This document shows positions 47,419 through 56,753 of a DNA stretch of 64,000 nt, one piece after another. The DNA is from Enterococcus canintestini (lineage in GTDB: Bacteria; Bacillota; Bacilli; Lactobacillales; Enterococcaceae), in contig NZ_JXKG01000008.1 of NCBI RefSeq assembly GCF_001885735.1, positions 44,555 through 108,554 of the forward strand. Reading direction: 5' to 3'. A program made the translations under genes and the position numbers. Positions within the stretch are counted from its first letter, which is position 1; each line of letters opens with the position of its first letter. A model generated the notes under the pieces. That model ran no database searches, was not told where the DNA came from, and saw only the letters and a program-made list of their open reading frames with translations.

Positions 47419-47736
47419 ATGAAATTAATCAACGTAACCAACAGTCACTCACGTTTGGTGCGCAATCAATTGGAAAATACAGATGCCGAATTGGTGAAAG
47501 TTTATACGGCTGGCAACTCTACTGTTGTGTATACAGTAGCACCCAACCATAATGAAATTTTATTGATTAATAAAAAGCGCAATCTGAATGAACGTGAAAT
47601 TAACGAAATAAAAGAATATTTTCTAAAGAAATTACCAGCTGGCAGCTACGAACCTGATACTATCACCCAGATTGAGCTACCTGGTTTAGTTGAAATTTCG
47701 ATAAAAACAAATCAGCTAAGTAATAACGCATCTTAA
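47419..47736 (+). CDS. DUF1827 family protein
   Basis: 105 aa. The sequence MKLINVTNSHSRLVRNQLE, the middle VKVYTAGNSTVVYTVAP and LLINKKRNLNEREINEI match DUF1827, a small family found in Lactobacillales. Function unknown. Start ATG has AAGGAG eight to nine bases upstream; a longer in-frame start at 47362 lies before the ribosome site. Single gene with a -10 TATAAT near 47370 and its own terminator. Confidence 0.88.
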   Translation: MKLINVTNSHSRLVRNQLENTDAELVKVYTAGNSTVVYTVAPNHNEILLINKKRNLNEREINEIKEYFLKKLPAGSYEPDTITQIELPGLVEISIKTNQLSNNAS

Positions 47737-47762
47737 AAGTGACGACAATCATACTTTTAAAA

Positions 47763-47813
47763 CTAAAATACCGTTTCTAGTAACCTTTGCGGATACTAGA
47801 AACGGTATTTTTA
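47763..47813. terminator. Bidirectional terminator between DUF1827 and mga-like genes
   Basis: Long stem around AAATACCGTTTCTAGTA and its complement with A- and T-runs on the two sides; the genes are convergent. Confidence 0.9.
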
Positions 47814-47815
47814 AC

Positions 47816-49267
47816 TTATGAAAGTGGTAAAGCTGTTTTTTGCTTTTTTTGTTTTTCTTTAAACACACGGAACAAGAAATCATCCGTAGCATCAAAAGAT
47901 CCTTCACCTTCCACAATCCAATATTGGTGATTATTAGCAGGTACCAAAGAAGCAGCGCACGTAATAATTGCATCATATTGTTCATTGGAGGTTGTATTCA
48001 TTAACGAATACTCGACAAAAGGCAAATCTTCAATTCGATTAATTAAAGAGTACAAAAGAAAATGGTTTGGAAAACCAATAATTCCAACTTTGATTTTGTC
48101 AGTTTTTTCATTTCGTTCCACTTGAGGTAAACTCACCAACGTCAAAAGATTAACTAAATCGTCACTTTTTTTTGCCGCTAAAATATTTGCCACATAGCCT
48201 TGTAAGATTTCATAGTTGGGATGTTGTACTTTTAAACTTTCCAAAATAAAATCTAAATTTTTAGGGGCTTTGCCATCAAACAATTGCTGGCGCAAAAAGA
48301 TAGTTTGATAATTTATTAGTAGCAGTTCTTGTTTATTGCGTGGGAAATTCTGAAAATACGGTAACATTTCTGCCAAGAAGTCTGCTGCTTTTGCTTTTGA
48401 TTCAGTCAAACTTTTATAATTTTTTCGAACGTAAGGTAAACGCGGATCGTTTTCTGAAAAATACTGCGGCCAGTAAAAAATCATATATGCTACAAAATTA
48501 GCTTCTCTTTCCCGATAAGTTTCTGCCACGCCGTCTTGGGCTAACTTTTGCTTAAAGCGGGTATTTAAAGCTGCAGGATATAAAAAGTGATTAATTTCCG
48601 GCTCATCAATATAGTGCCCGTGCTTTGTCCGCAACAAACTGATCGCTTGGTAGATAATTTGTTCTCTTTGTTCAAAATACTGTAAATAGATTAAATCATT
48701 TTCATCGAGAAGCGTATGTAAATCAAAATTATTTTTTTCAAAGTATTGAAATAATTCTGTTCCAAAATCAACCATCCACAAAAAGTTAAAATACATAATC
48801 CGAACCAGTGATTCCCGTCCGGTTACCTCCATTTGCAAACAATTTAGACGAATACCTTTATCTTTCAAATAAGCAACTAATGGCTTTAGCCGCCGCATTA
48901 AAGAAGACTGACTTAAATCTGTTAATTGCCCAAACTCTTTTAAATCCATTTCTGGTTGTAAAAGTGTCGCTAGCAAAACTTGATAAGGCACACTATTTTG
49001 TAATAAGAATTGGCGGTAACTATGTAGCTTAGGTAAACTGCCGTCAATCTGGACTTTTTCTTTTTCTGTAAACAAGACATAACCTGTCTCTAAATCAAAC
49101 AAATCTTGATTCATTTGGTTTAATAAATTAGCCGTTTTAATATGAGAAAAACCGGTATATTTTTCAAAATAGTGAATTGGATACAACCCCTGTTCCAATT
49201 CCAACATATGTTTAAATAACATAAGTTTATTCTGTGCTGGATCATCTAATAAAATCGTTTCTAACAT
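47816..49267 (-). CDS. Mga/AtxA-family transcription regulator
   Basis: 483 aa. N-terminal helix-turn-helix (FEKYTGFSHIKTANLLNQM and a second wHTH with FGQLTDLSQSSLMRRLKPLV), a central PRD-like helical region (~170-390) and a C-terminal EIIB-like domain (DKIKVGIIGFPNHFLLYSLI). Members control surface adhesins and virulence genes and can be phosphorylated by the PTS on PRD histidines. The ATG at 49267 has AAAGGGG seven bases upstream; a 35-residue extension is not supported. It lies just downstream of the surface-protein operon in the same direction and is a likely regulator of it (inference). Confidence 0.85.
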   Translation of the reverse strand: MLETILLDDPAQNKLMLFKHMLELEQGLYPIHYFEKYTGFSHIKTANLLNQMNQDLFDLETGYVLFTEKEKVQIDGSLPKLHSYRQFLLQNSVPYQVLLATLLQPEMDLKEFGQLTDLSQSSLMRRLKPLVAYLKDKGIRLNCLQMEVTGRESLVRIMYFNFLWMVDFGTELFQYFEKNNFDLHTLLDENDLIYLQYFEQREQIIYQAISLLRTKHGHYIDEPEINHFLYPAALNTRFKQKLAQDGVAETYREREANFVAYMIFYWPQYFSENDPRLPYVRKNYKSLTESKAKAADFLAEMLPYFQNFPRNKQELLLINYQTIFLRQQLFDGKAPKNLDFILESLKVQHPNYEILQGYVANILAAKKSDDLVNLLTLVSLPQVERNEKTDKIKVGIIGFPNHFLLYSLINRIEDLPFVEYSLMNTTSNEQYDAIITCAASLVPANNHQYWIVEGEGSFDATDDFLFRVFKEKQKKQKTALPLS

Positions 49268-49432
49268 TTTATGGCCCCTTTTAAGTTTATACCTCATAAT
49301 AGCATAAATACGATTTGTTTTACTAGATGATTGTGTTTTGCTAAAAAAAATTCTCAATTTGAATAAGTTCATAGAATCTTTTTTGAATTTTTTGTCGTTC
49401 TTTCTTCTTGCGATTGGTCTAAAAAAAACAAT

Positions 49433-49464
49433 AAAAAATGCAGCGTCACTAACAAACGCTGCAT
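49433..49464 (-). terminator. Terminator of the surface-protein operon
   Basis: 8-bp GC-rich stem ATGCAGCG/CGCTGCAT (49438-49445 with 49457-49464) and six T residues on the minus strand, separating the operon from the mga-like gene. Confidence 0.88.
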
Positions 49465-49531
49465 TTAAAATTTACTACTATCATTTACTAATAACACATT
49501 ACCACTTAGGTATAAGACGTACTGACTAAAA

Positions 49532-49774
49532 TTATTTAGTTGTCTTTTTCCTAAAACGGGAGACAATCAACGTAATACTTAAGATAATCATTAATACTCC
49601 CATAATAAGGTAGTTGGTATTTATCTCATCCCCTGTTTGTGGGTAAAACTCCTTTTTTGTCGAAACATAGACAACTTCATTGGATGTCGAACTTGAAGTG
49701 GTTTCCCCTGGCTCTGAAACAGACGACTCAACAGGCATGTTTAACACTCCCGTTACTTGAATATCTCCACTCAT
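49532..49774 (-). CDS. Small LPXTG-type protein lacking a signal peptide
   Basis: 80 aa. C-terminus is a sortase sorting signal: YPQTGDE, a hydrophobic helix of about 20 residues (LIMGVLMIILSITLIV) and a basic tail RFRKKTTK. The linker is Ser/Thr/Glu-rich. The N-terminus MSGDIQVTGVLNMPVE has no signal peptide, and only 20 bp separate the start from the upstream stop codon, so none can be hidden upstream. GGAGG is eight bases before the ATG. Its SGDIQVTGVL resembles the mature N-terminus SGDITINGTL of the upstream gene product. Last gene of the operon. Confidence 0.75.
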   Translation of the reverse strand: MSGDIQVTGVLNMPVESSVSEPGETTSSSTSNEVVYVSTKKEFYPQTGDEINTNYLIMGVLMIILSITLIVSRFRKKTTK

Positions 49775-49794
49775 CTGCAAGCCCTCCTACAAAA

Positions 49795-50418
49795 TTAAGG
49801 TGTATCTCCTGACCAACTAACAGCCTTAAATTCAAGAGTCATAGTGTAATTTTCAGTAATTGTATCACCATCCATTGCATCCGTAACCTCTCCCACATAT
49901 CCAAAAGTAACAGTATTAGCAGTTGTGTTAAGTTCAGAAGGATCATCTTTTGCAAGTTTTCCATTATTATTTGCAAGTGTATGAATAAGCACTCCGTTAC
50001 TCGCTGAAGTTGCTAACCCACCTTCAATAATTTTAGGGTTCGCTTTACTAAAGCCATTCAACTCAACCATATAAACAGCTTTGGCAGAAGAATCCGGATC
50101 ATCTTTTGCTATTCCCTTAAAATGAATATCTACTGGACGACCAGAATTATTAGTAATTGTATAGTCAGGTGATGTGATAGGCGCACCTGCTTTTGGGCTG
50201 GCACTATAAAAGATTGTATCTAATGGAAGTGTAACATTAATCCAAGCATCATCTTCTTCTACAATTGTCGCGTCCTCATCGGTATTATCAATACCTAATG
50301 TCCCATTTATCGTAATATCTCCAGAATTTTCACCAATAATTTCATGTTGTTCTGCATATGCCGGTAGGGCCATCAACACGATGCTTGATAGTGCAACTAA
50401 ACCAAATATTTTTTTCAT
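49795..50418 (-). CDS. Secreted one-domain surface protein
   Basis: 207 aa. Sec signal peptide MKKIFGLVALSSIVLMALPAYA, cleaved after AYA, then an acidic linker with SGDITINGTL and a single beta-rich domain (~60-205): VTLPLDTIFYS, YTITNNSGRPVDIHFKG, VYMVELNGFSK, VTFGYVGEV and the final ENYTMTLEFKAV. The same strand pattern forms the C-terminal domain of the large adhesin encoded by the first gene. No anchor motif of its own. Function unknown; structural surface role likely. Confidence 0.8.
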   Translation of the reverse strand: MKKIFGLVALSSIVLMALPAYAEQHEIIGENSGDITINGTLGIDNTDEDATIVEEDDAWINVTLPLDTIFYSASPKAGAPITSPDYTITNNSGRPVDIHFKGIAKDDPDSSAKAVYMVELNGFSKANPKIIEGGLATSASNGVLIHTLANNNGKLAKDDPSELNTTANTVTFGYVGEVTDAMDGDTITENYTMTLEFKAVSWSGDTP

Positions 50419-50439
50419 TTTTCCTCTTCCTTTCTTTTT

Positions 50440-50970
50440 TTATTTCACAACAAAATCAATCGCTGCGGCAACTTGTCCACGTTTTCCTTTGGTATTACCA
50501 TCATAAATGCTAAAAAGCGCAGTTGCCGGATAACTCCCCTCCTCCAATTTTTTTTCCAGAGTAGCTCCTTTTATTTCATAACCCGGGTGAATAGCACCCG
50601 AGGTATAAACTAATTCATTTGAATCTTTTAACCGAATTTCCACGTTGATTGGATTGGCGTTATGAGGTGGATTTTGAATAAACAAATCACTCTTTGTACC
50701 TTGTTGTACATTGGCAGTGGGGGCGATAACCATGTTGAATTGGCTAGCATCTACTTTTTTTTGCGCCAATTGTTGTAATTCTTCACCTGAAATTTTGGAT
50801 GCATCTTTTCCATCTGGCAAAAACTCACCACTAACGATTGTCACAGGTACATCAGGTTGATTAAAATGACGATAAACAAAATATCCCCCAACACTTAACA
50901 ACAAAAGTAATAATAAAAGTAAAATTATTTTTTTGTTTTTTTGATTGGACTGCGTGTTAGTTGTATTCAT
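50440..50970 (-). CDS. Membrane-anchored extracellular protein of the surface operon
   Basis: 176 aa. A short polar N-terminus, a Leu-rich membrane helix (~15-32) and an extracellular part. The exterior begins QPDVPVTIVSGEFLPDGKDAS, contains SGEELQQLAQKKVDASQFNM and ends with a beta-rich region (NPINVEIRLKDSNELVYTSG, AALFSIYDGNTKGKRGQ-like). I do not recognise the domain. Possibly an accessory anchor or assembly factor for the two neighbours. Follows the adhesin by 4 bp. Confidence 0.75.
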   Translation of the reverse strand: MNTTNTQSNQKNKKIILLLLLLLLLSVGGYFVYRHFNQPDVPVTIVSGEFLPDGKDASKISGEELQQLAQKKVDASQFNMVIAPTANVQQGTKSDLFIQNPPHNANPINVEIRLKDSNELVYTSGAIHPGYEIKGATLEKKLEEGSYPATALFSIYDGNTKGKRGQVAAAIDFVVK

Positions 50971-50974
50971 TCTG

Positions 50975-53215
50975 TTACTCCCCCGTTCTCGTAAATTCCA
51001 AAATCATGTTGTATTTTGTGTTGATTTCCTTACCTGCGTTACCAAAGTATTCACCAGTAAACTGTAAATTTATTTGCTGATCGATATCTAATTCTCCCAT
51101 ATCAACATTTGCTAAATCTTTTTTTAATGTAGTGGGTTCTTCACTGTCTTTTGCTAGCTGTAAATATAAGTGACCTTTCGTATCGCCGTCTATATTTTCT
51201 AACAAATCAACGCCTGACTCACCGTCTTCACTAAAAGAATTTATCTTTAATTCAATTGGATAAGCACTATTATTTTTGACTCGATAGCGTTGTGATGTGA
51301 CTAGTAGTCGTCTGTCTGCTTCAGACATTTCGGTATTAAAGAACATTTCAGTTGGGAATGTTACATTGAGTGCATCCGTCTTTGTGGTAAAAGATATTTC
51401 ATACCACTCACTATCACCTGACCCATAGTTCGCTTTAATTTGGACATAAAGCCAATATTCTGTCTGTTCTGCTAAATTGGTAAACTCTACAGAACTTGTA
51501 ATTTCTGCTTCAGTAAGCTCTGTTACTGTTGCTGTTCCTACTTCTTCTGCTTCTTCTGCTTTTGCTTCTATCTTTTGTTCAGCGATTTTATCAGTATCAT
51601 TAAAGCTTTCAGTATCTTGTTGCTTACTAAATAGCAAATAATCTACGCCAGTAATAACATTATTATTGGTCAAATAATCAGTTAGATTAAAAGCAGCGCT
51701 AGTATCTTTAACCACTTGTTTGATATCTAGTATCACCGCTGGATTAGGCAAGCGTTGTAAGACAATACTTCTTGCTCCTCGAATCGTAGTTTTTTGCTCT
51801 GTATCAAAGTCAGTCGACGGACTTAACGTGAAGTCCCCCCTATATGAAGTAATGGTATCGCCCTGGTTAATAATTTTGTCTATAGGAGTATTGCCTGCCG
51901 TAATACCGTAACCGGTAATATCGTCGACAAATTCAGAAAATGTGAACCCTGCATTGACGGGTTCACTATTTGTTGAGCCAGAAACATTAAAAGATAAACG
52001 ATAAGCATTATCGATAATGAAATTTGCTGCAGGGATTGTATTATTAAAAACTTGATTTGCATTTGTTACTGCCATACTTAATGTCGAATCCTTCGCAAAG
52101 TTGAATGTGGAAGCATTAGAAAAATTAAACTTACTCGCAAAAGTCAAGCCGAGTTCTCCACCTTCATCAACTTGAAGATTCATTGGTCGACTAAGGTTGA
52201 CAAACGTTCCATCACCATTAATCTTAAGCGATGCATTCTCTCCAATCTTCATTGTTCCGTTACCTGAATAGTTATCAACAAACCGACTACTCGTTGTGCT
52301 ATAATCCACAACCGCTCCTGCCTCTAATTCAAAACTAAAATCACGCCCCGATGTCACAATTGAGTTAGTTTGCCCTGTAGCATGTTCAACAATCGTATGA
52401 CTATTTTTTTTAAATAGAAAATGATTACATTCCGCAAATTCTTGAGATTGCGAACCCTCTCTACTTGAGAAAAAATTTTTTCCTGAAAAGACAATTTTAC
52501 TATTAGTCCCATGATTATGAAAAGGTTGCGCCCCTTTATTTGAATAATAAGTGACATTTTCGACTTCAACTGTGACATTTGAATTTCCATATCCTCGGCA
52601 AAAACCATACCACTCATCAGCCGGAATGGTATAATCAGGTGAACCAAATGTCATATTCATAAATTTTATCCAAACATTACCTGCTCTAACTACAAATGCA
52701 TTACCATCATATGAGATGGTGCGACCGTTTCCATCAATCGTAACATTACTTGTAATTCGAGGAGAACTTCCACTAAATTCAAAAATATCAGTAGATTCGG
52801 CCAATTGAATGTAAGCAACTTGATCCGTTTCAATTGCTGTTCTTAATTCCGCAGAATTTTCAACAATTCTCGGATCACTGTCGGAAGTACCACTACCACT
52901 TGCCTGTACACCTACAGCACGGCTGACACTTTCTTTTGTTGGCGGGTCTTTAGACTCACTTTCTTTTGTACTGCTATCGGCTACTTGCTCCTCAGCGATT
53001 ACTTGTTCCTCAGAACTAGCACTTGTTTGGCTCTCAAGGGTTGCACTAATGCTATCATGAAGTTCTAATTTTTTAGTGGATTCGGTAGTCGTTTCGTGCG
53101 TTTTTTCACTTGAACTTTCATCATAATTTTGGGTCGCGGAAAACGAGGAAGAACCCGTTGCAAAAAGAAGTTGGGTACCTAAAAGCAAAGCGCTTAATTT
53201 TTTTATACCAATCAT
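50975..53215 (-). CDS. Large surface adhesin with pectate-lyase-like domain
   Basis: 746 aa. Signal peptide (MIGIKKLSALLLGTQLLFATG), Ser/Glu/Thr-rich linker (~25-110), then a right-handed beta-helix region of the pectate-lyase-like adhesive type (~115-460): VTIDGNGRTISYDGNAFVV, VTVEVENVTYYSN, FHNHGTNSKIVFSG. A fibronectin-like segment follows (~500-610) and a C-terminal beta domain (~614-746: VTFPTEMFFNTE, YRVKNNSAYPIELKI, NTKYNMILEFTR). No LPXTG or WxL anchor is seen at its C-terminus. First gene of the operon, AAGGGAG before the ATG. Likely an adhesin; ligand unknown. Confidence 0.82.
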   Translation of the reverse strand: MIGIKKLSALLLGTQLLFATGSSSFSATQNYDESSSEKTHETTTESTKKLELHDSISATLESQTSASSEEQVIAEEQVADSSTKESESKDPPTKESVSRAVGVQASGSGTSDSDPRIVENSAELRTAIETDQVAYIQLAESTDIFEFSGSSPRITSNVTIDGNGRTISYDGNAFVVRAGNVWIKFMNMTFGSPDYTIPADEWYGFCRGYGNSNVTVEVENVTYYSNKGAQPFHNHGTNSKIVFSGKNFFSSREGSQSQEFAECNHFLFKKNSHTIVEHATGQTNSIVTSGRDFSFELEAGAVVDYSTTSSRFVDNYSGNGTMKIGENASLKINGDGTFVNLSRPMNLQVDEGGELGLTFASKFNFSNASTFNFAKDSTLSMAVTNANQVFNNTIPAANFIIDNAYRLSFNVSGSTNSEPVNAGFTFSEFVDDITGYGITAGNTPIDKIINQGDTITSYRGDFTLSPSTDFDTEQKTTIRGARSIVLQRLPNPAVILDIKQVVKDTSAAFNLTDYLTNNNVITGVDYLLFSKQQDTESFNDTDKIAEQKIEAKAEEAEEVGTATVTELTEAEITSSVEFTNLAEQTEYWLYVQIKANYGSGDSEWYEISFTTKTDALNVTFPTEMFFNTEMSEADRRLLVTSQRYRVKNNSAYPIELKINSFSEDGESGVDLLENIDGDTKGHLYLQLAKDSEEPTTLKKDLANVDMGELDIDQQINLQFTGEYFGNAGKEINTKYNMILEFTRTGE

Positions 53216-53242
53216 TCCAGATAATCTCCCTTCTTTTAGTAC

Positions 53243-53303
53243 TCAATACGAATTCATAAAATTAAAAAAATATAATGCTATTTAATTCAATACTAATTTA
53301 TAA
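53243..53303 (-). repeat. Two direct repeats upstream of the surface operon
   Basis: TCAATACGAATTCATAA (53243-53259) and TCAATACTAATTTATAA (53287-53303), 15 of 17 bases identical, 44 bp apart. They lie 28-90 bp before the adhesin start codon and are candidate activator (Mga-like) sites. Confidence 0.6.
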
Positions 53304-53474
53304 TCCGATATTTTTCAAATATAATGAATATTACATCTGTTATTATCGTTAGAAAAACAACGAATTACACCGATTTTCACTAAAAACAGCACAGATATTT
53401 CTAATTCGAAGGGGTATAATTTTACGCTTCATTAAATAATGAAGTGAATTCAAATAAATTTATTAGATAACATA

Positions 53475-53505
53475 AAAAAAGCTATGCAACGTGATTGCAT
53501 AGCTT
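53475..53505 (-). terminator. Terminator of prfC
   Basis: 11-bp stem AAGCTATGCAA with TTGCATAGCTT, short loop, then a 7-T run on the minus strand. Confidence 0.9.
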
Positions 53506-53538
53506 AAAACAACAACTTAAGTTTTATATTATAAAATT

Positions 53539-55119
53539 TTACATCAAACTCTTCAACTTCACATCGGGATACTTATCGGCAAACCAGCGTTCTGCAAATT
53601 GGTTTTCAAATAAGAATAGTGGTTGGTCAAAGCGATCTCGCGCCAAAATATTTCGCGAGGAGCCCATTTTTTCATCCAATTGTTCAGGATCAATCCAACG
53701 AGCGATTTTGTGTCCCATTGGTGTCATCACCACTTCAGCGTTGTATTCGTTTTTCATCCGGTATTGGAAAACTTCAAATTGTAATTGCCCAACTGCGCCA
53801 ATTACATACTCATCAGTTAAGTACGTCCGATACATTTGAATCGCACCTTCTTGTACTAGCTGCTGAATACCTTTATGGAAAGATTTTTGCTTCATCACAT
53901 TTTTTGCTTGAACTTTCATAAATAACTCTGGTGTAAATGACGGTAATTCTTCATAAGCCACTTTTAACTTGCCTTCATAAAGCGTATCGCCAATTTGATA
54001 ATTACCAGTATCATAGACCCCGATAATATCGCCGGCTACAGCTTCTTGGATATTTTCTCTAGCATCAGCCATAAATTGCGTTACATTACTTAACTTCATT
54101 TTTTTACCAGTACGCTCTAACGTAATGTCCATGCCTCGTTCAAAAGTGCCAGAACAAATCCGAACAAAAGCAATCCGGTCACGGTGGGCAGGATTCATAT
54201 TCGCTTGAATTTTGAAGACAAAACCAGAAAATTCTGGTTCATAAGGGCTAACTTCATCACCTGATTGTGTTTTGTGGGCATAAGGTGATGGGGCAAATTC
54301 TAAAAATGTTTCTAAGAAAGTTTGGACACCAAAATTGGTCAAAGCAGAACCAAAGAAGACTGGCGTTTGTTCCCCGTTGGCAATTTTTTTGCGATCGAAA
54401 CTATCTCCTGCTTCTTTGACTAGCTCTACTTCTTCTAAAACTTGCTCGTATTGCCCACTCCCTCTAAAAGGATGATCGGCAGGAATTTCACCAGCTTGAT
54501 CTAAAGGAATTAAACGTTCACCACCATAATTTTCAGGACGATACAGTTCAATCCGTTCATTATAAATGTCATACAGTCCTTCTAAGCCTTTTCCCATCCC
54601 AATCGGCCAATTCATTGGGTAAGATTCAATTTGTAATAAGTCTTCTAATTCTTCTAATAATTCCAGTGGTTCTCGGCCGTCACGGTCCAACTTATTAATG
54701 AAAGTAAAAATTGGAATTCCCCGTCTTTTGACAACTTGGAATAATTTTTTTGTTTGGGCTTCAATCCCTTTGGCGCTATCAATTACCATGACAGCACTAT
54801 CAACTGCCATCAATGTTCGATAAGTATCTTCAGAAAAATCTTCGTGCCCGGGCGTATCTAAAATATTTACCCGTTTATCATCATAGTCAAATTGCATCAC
54901 TGAACTGGTTACAGAAATCCCCCGTTGTTTTTCAATTTCCATCCAGTCAGATTTAGCAAAATTACCGGTTTTTTTACCTTTGACGGTACCGGCTTGGCGA
55001 ATTGCGCCACCAAAAAGTAATAATTGTTCAGTAATTGTCGTTTTCCCAGCATCCGGGTGGGAAATAATCGCAAATGTTCGACGACTATCGACTTCTTTTC
55101 TTAAATTTGGATTATCCAT
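53539..55119 (-). CDS. prfC: Peptide chain release factor 3
   Basis: 526 aa. GTPase that recycles RF1/RF2 after termination. G1 [16 protein letters not shown]2 [10 protein letters not shown]3 [10 protein letters not shown]4 NKLDRDG; domains II and III with [18 protein letters not shown] and the C-terminal [12 protein letters not shown]. Start ATG with GGAG upstream. Single gene. Confidence 0.97.
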   Translation of the reverse strand: MDNPNLRKEVDSRRTFAIISHPDAGKTTITEQLLLFGGAIRQAGTVKGKKTGNFAKSDWMEIEKQRGISVTSSVMQFDYDDKRVNILDTPGHEDFSEDTYRTLMAVDSAVMVIDSAKGIEAQTKKLFQVVKRRGIPIFTFINKLDRDGREPLELLEELEDLLQIESYPMNWPIGMGKGLEGLYDIYNERIELYRPENYGGERLIPLDQAGEIPADHPFRGSGQYEQVLEEVELVKEAGDSFDRKKIANGEQTPVFFGSALTNFGVQTFLETFLEFAPSPYAHKTQSGDEVSPYEPEFSGFVFKIQANMNPAHRDRIAFVRICSGTFERGMDITLERTGKKMKLSNVTQFMADARENIQEAVAGDIIGVYDTGNYQIGDTLYEGKLKVAYEELPSFTPELFMKVQAKNVMKQKSFHKGIQQLVQEGAIQMYRTYLTDEYVIGAVGQLQFEVFQYRMKNEYNAEVVMTPMGHKIARWIDPEQLDEKMGSSRNILARDRFDQPLFLFENQFAERWFADKYPDVKLKSLM

Positions 55120-55230
55120 TATGTTCTCCTTTGGTTCATTAAATTAAAAATGGCTTTAACCATTAACTTGATTTATTTTTATCTAAAACAACTATGCTAG
55201 TATAGCACGGATTGAAAATTTCATAAATGA

Positions 55231-55263
55231 TAAAAAAAGGATGTGCTAAAATTTCAGCACATC
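55231..55263 (-). terminator. Terminator of the CNNM-family gene
   Basis: 8-bp stem GATGTGCT with AGCACATC (extended by AAA/TTT pairs in the loop) and a 7-T run on the minus strand. Confidence 0.82.
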
Positions 55264-55273
55264 ACATCCTTAC

Positions 55274-56647
55274 TTAACGTCTTGGTTCATCATCTTCAAA
55301 TTCTTTGCGAAAATGACGACGTTCTTCTTCTGGTTCAACTTCAATTTCAGGATCATGGAAAATAACGCGTATTTTTAACACTCGAGATCCTTCCATCTCT
55401 TCTGAAATCAACGTTAGGTTATCTACTTTAAAGGAAAGTTTTTCACCTTCATCTGGAATTGTCCCTAGCGCTGTAATTAAGTAACCTGCCATTGTATCTA
55501 CGTCACTCATGTGCAGATCCGTATCAAAAGCTTCGTTAAATTCATCGATTAACATCCGCCCTTGGATAATGTATTCATGGTCATTTACTTTTTCATACAG
55601 CTTTTCGACTTCATCTGTTTCATCGTCAATTTCACCGACGATTTCTTCTAATAAGTCTTCTAAAGTAACAACCCCAACCATCCCGCCATACTCATCTAAA
55701 AGAATCGCCATTTGGTTACGGGTTTTTTTCAATTCGTATAATAAGTCATCGATAAAAACTGTTTCTGGGACAAATAAAGGCTCTTGTAAAATCTTGTGCA
55801 TATCAATATTTTCAAAACCAAATTGATACGCCGCTTTTAACAGATTTTTCGTATGCAATACACCAATTACTTTGTCTTTATCTTCATTATAAACGGGAAT
55901 ACGAGAATAATTTTCTGACAATACTTCGGTTACGATATCGCCAATTGGATCATTAATATCTACCATAAATGCGTCTGTACGTGGCACCATCACTTCACGG
56001 GCGACTTTTGTGTCCAAAGAAAAAACGCCTTGCAGCATTTCTAATTCGTCTTCTTCTAAAACGCCTTCTGTTTCTAACATATAACGCATTTCGTCTCGCG
56101 TCATTTTCGAATCTTCATCGTCAAAATCCATTGGCGTAATTTTAGCCAACAGACTCGTTGAAGCTGATAATAACCAAACGAATGGTTTTGCAATGGTTCC
56201 AATTACACGGATTACACCAGAAGTAAAGGTCGCCACTTCTTCTGATTTATTTAAAGCAATTCGCTTAGGATACAATTCACCAAAAACGATTGATACGTAA
56301 GTTAAAATTGCTAAAACAATAATATTGGCAATGCTTTTAGCGGCAGCTCCGCCACCTAAAACAGGTGCTAGACGACTGGATAGTGTGTCGGCTAAAGACG
56401 CCCCAGATAAAATATTGACTAATGTGATCCCCACTTGAATCGTAGATAAAAAATTCGTTGGGTTTTCCAATATTTTCAATAACTTTTGCGACTTGACATT
56501 GCCTTCTTCAGCTTTTTGCTCCACCCGGTTTTTGTTAATTGAAACAACGGCAATTTCCGACGCTGCCAAAAAGGCATTAATTAACGTTAAAACAATTAGT
56601 AATAAAAACTGGGCGATCAGCGACTGACTCTCGGGGTCAGAATTCAT
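55274..56647 (-). CDS. CNNM/CorC (hemolysin C) family membrane protein
   Basis: 457 aa. DUF21/CNNM membrane domain with about four helices (~10-165; FLAASEIAVVSINKNRVEQ, FGELYPKRIALN), a CBS pair (~205-335; MVPRTDAFMV, SRIPVYNEDKDKVIGVLH, LLDEYGGMVGVVTLEDLLEE) and a C-terminal CorC/HlyC transporter-associated domain (~350-440). The family includes Mg2+ exporters; activity here is inferred. 'Hemolysin' names in databases are historical. Confidence 0.93.
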   Translation of the reverse strand: MNSDPESQSLIAQFLLLIVLTLINAFLAASEIAVVSINKNRVEQKAEEGNVKSQKLLKILENPTNFLSTIQVGITLVNILSGASLADTLSSRLAPVLGGGAAAKSIANIIVLAILTYVSIVFGELYPKRIALNKSEEVATFTSGVIRVIGTIAKPFVWLLSASTSLLAKITPMDFDDEDSKMTRDEMRYMLETEGVLEEDELEMLQGVFSLDTKVAREVMVPRTDAFMVDINDPIGDIVTEVLSENYSRIPVYNEDKDKVIGVLHTKNLLKAAYQFGFENIDMHKILQEPLFVPETVFIDDLLYELKKTRNQMAILLDEYGGMVGVVTLEDLLEEIVGEIDDETDEVEKLYEKVNDHEYIIQGRMLIDEFNEAFDTDLHMSDVDTMAGYLITALGTIPDEGEKLSFKVDNLTLISEEMEGSRVLKIRVIFHDPEIEVEPEEERRHFRKEFEDDEPRR

Positions 56648-56683
56648 AATTTCTTTCTCTCCTTATATTTTCATGTTTAAATA

Positions 56684-56711
56684 GAAAAAAAGCGTGGTAC
56701 TTACCACGCTA
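56684..56711 (-). terminator. Terminator of the AI-2E-family gene
   Basis: Stem AGCGTGGT with ACCACGCT, tight loop, and a 7-T run on the minus strand. Confidence 0.85.
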
Positions 56712-56753
56712 AAATCGTATCACAAAGGTAAATTCTTTGCAATAAAAACCATA

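Larger units (their letters stand above)
53216..53538. other. Regulatory intergenic region upstream of the surface operon
   Basis: About 320 bp, very AT-rich, no ORF. Contains two 17-bp direct repeats and the prfC terminator. No clear -35/-10 pair for the surface operon, which is usual for genes that need an activator. Confidence 0.55.

Noticed and set aside
49795..50418. Calling the one-domain secreted protein a WxL protein
   Set aside because: The C-terminal WxL motifs are absent; the domain instead resembles the C-terminal domain of the adjacent adhesin.
55274..56647. Calling the CNNM/CorC gene a hemolysin
   Set aside because: The name is historical; the domains (CNNM, CBS pair, CorC-associated) point to ion transport.
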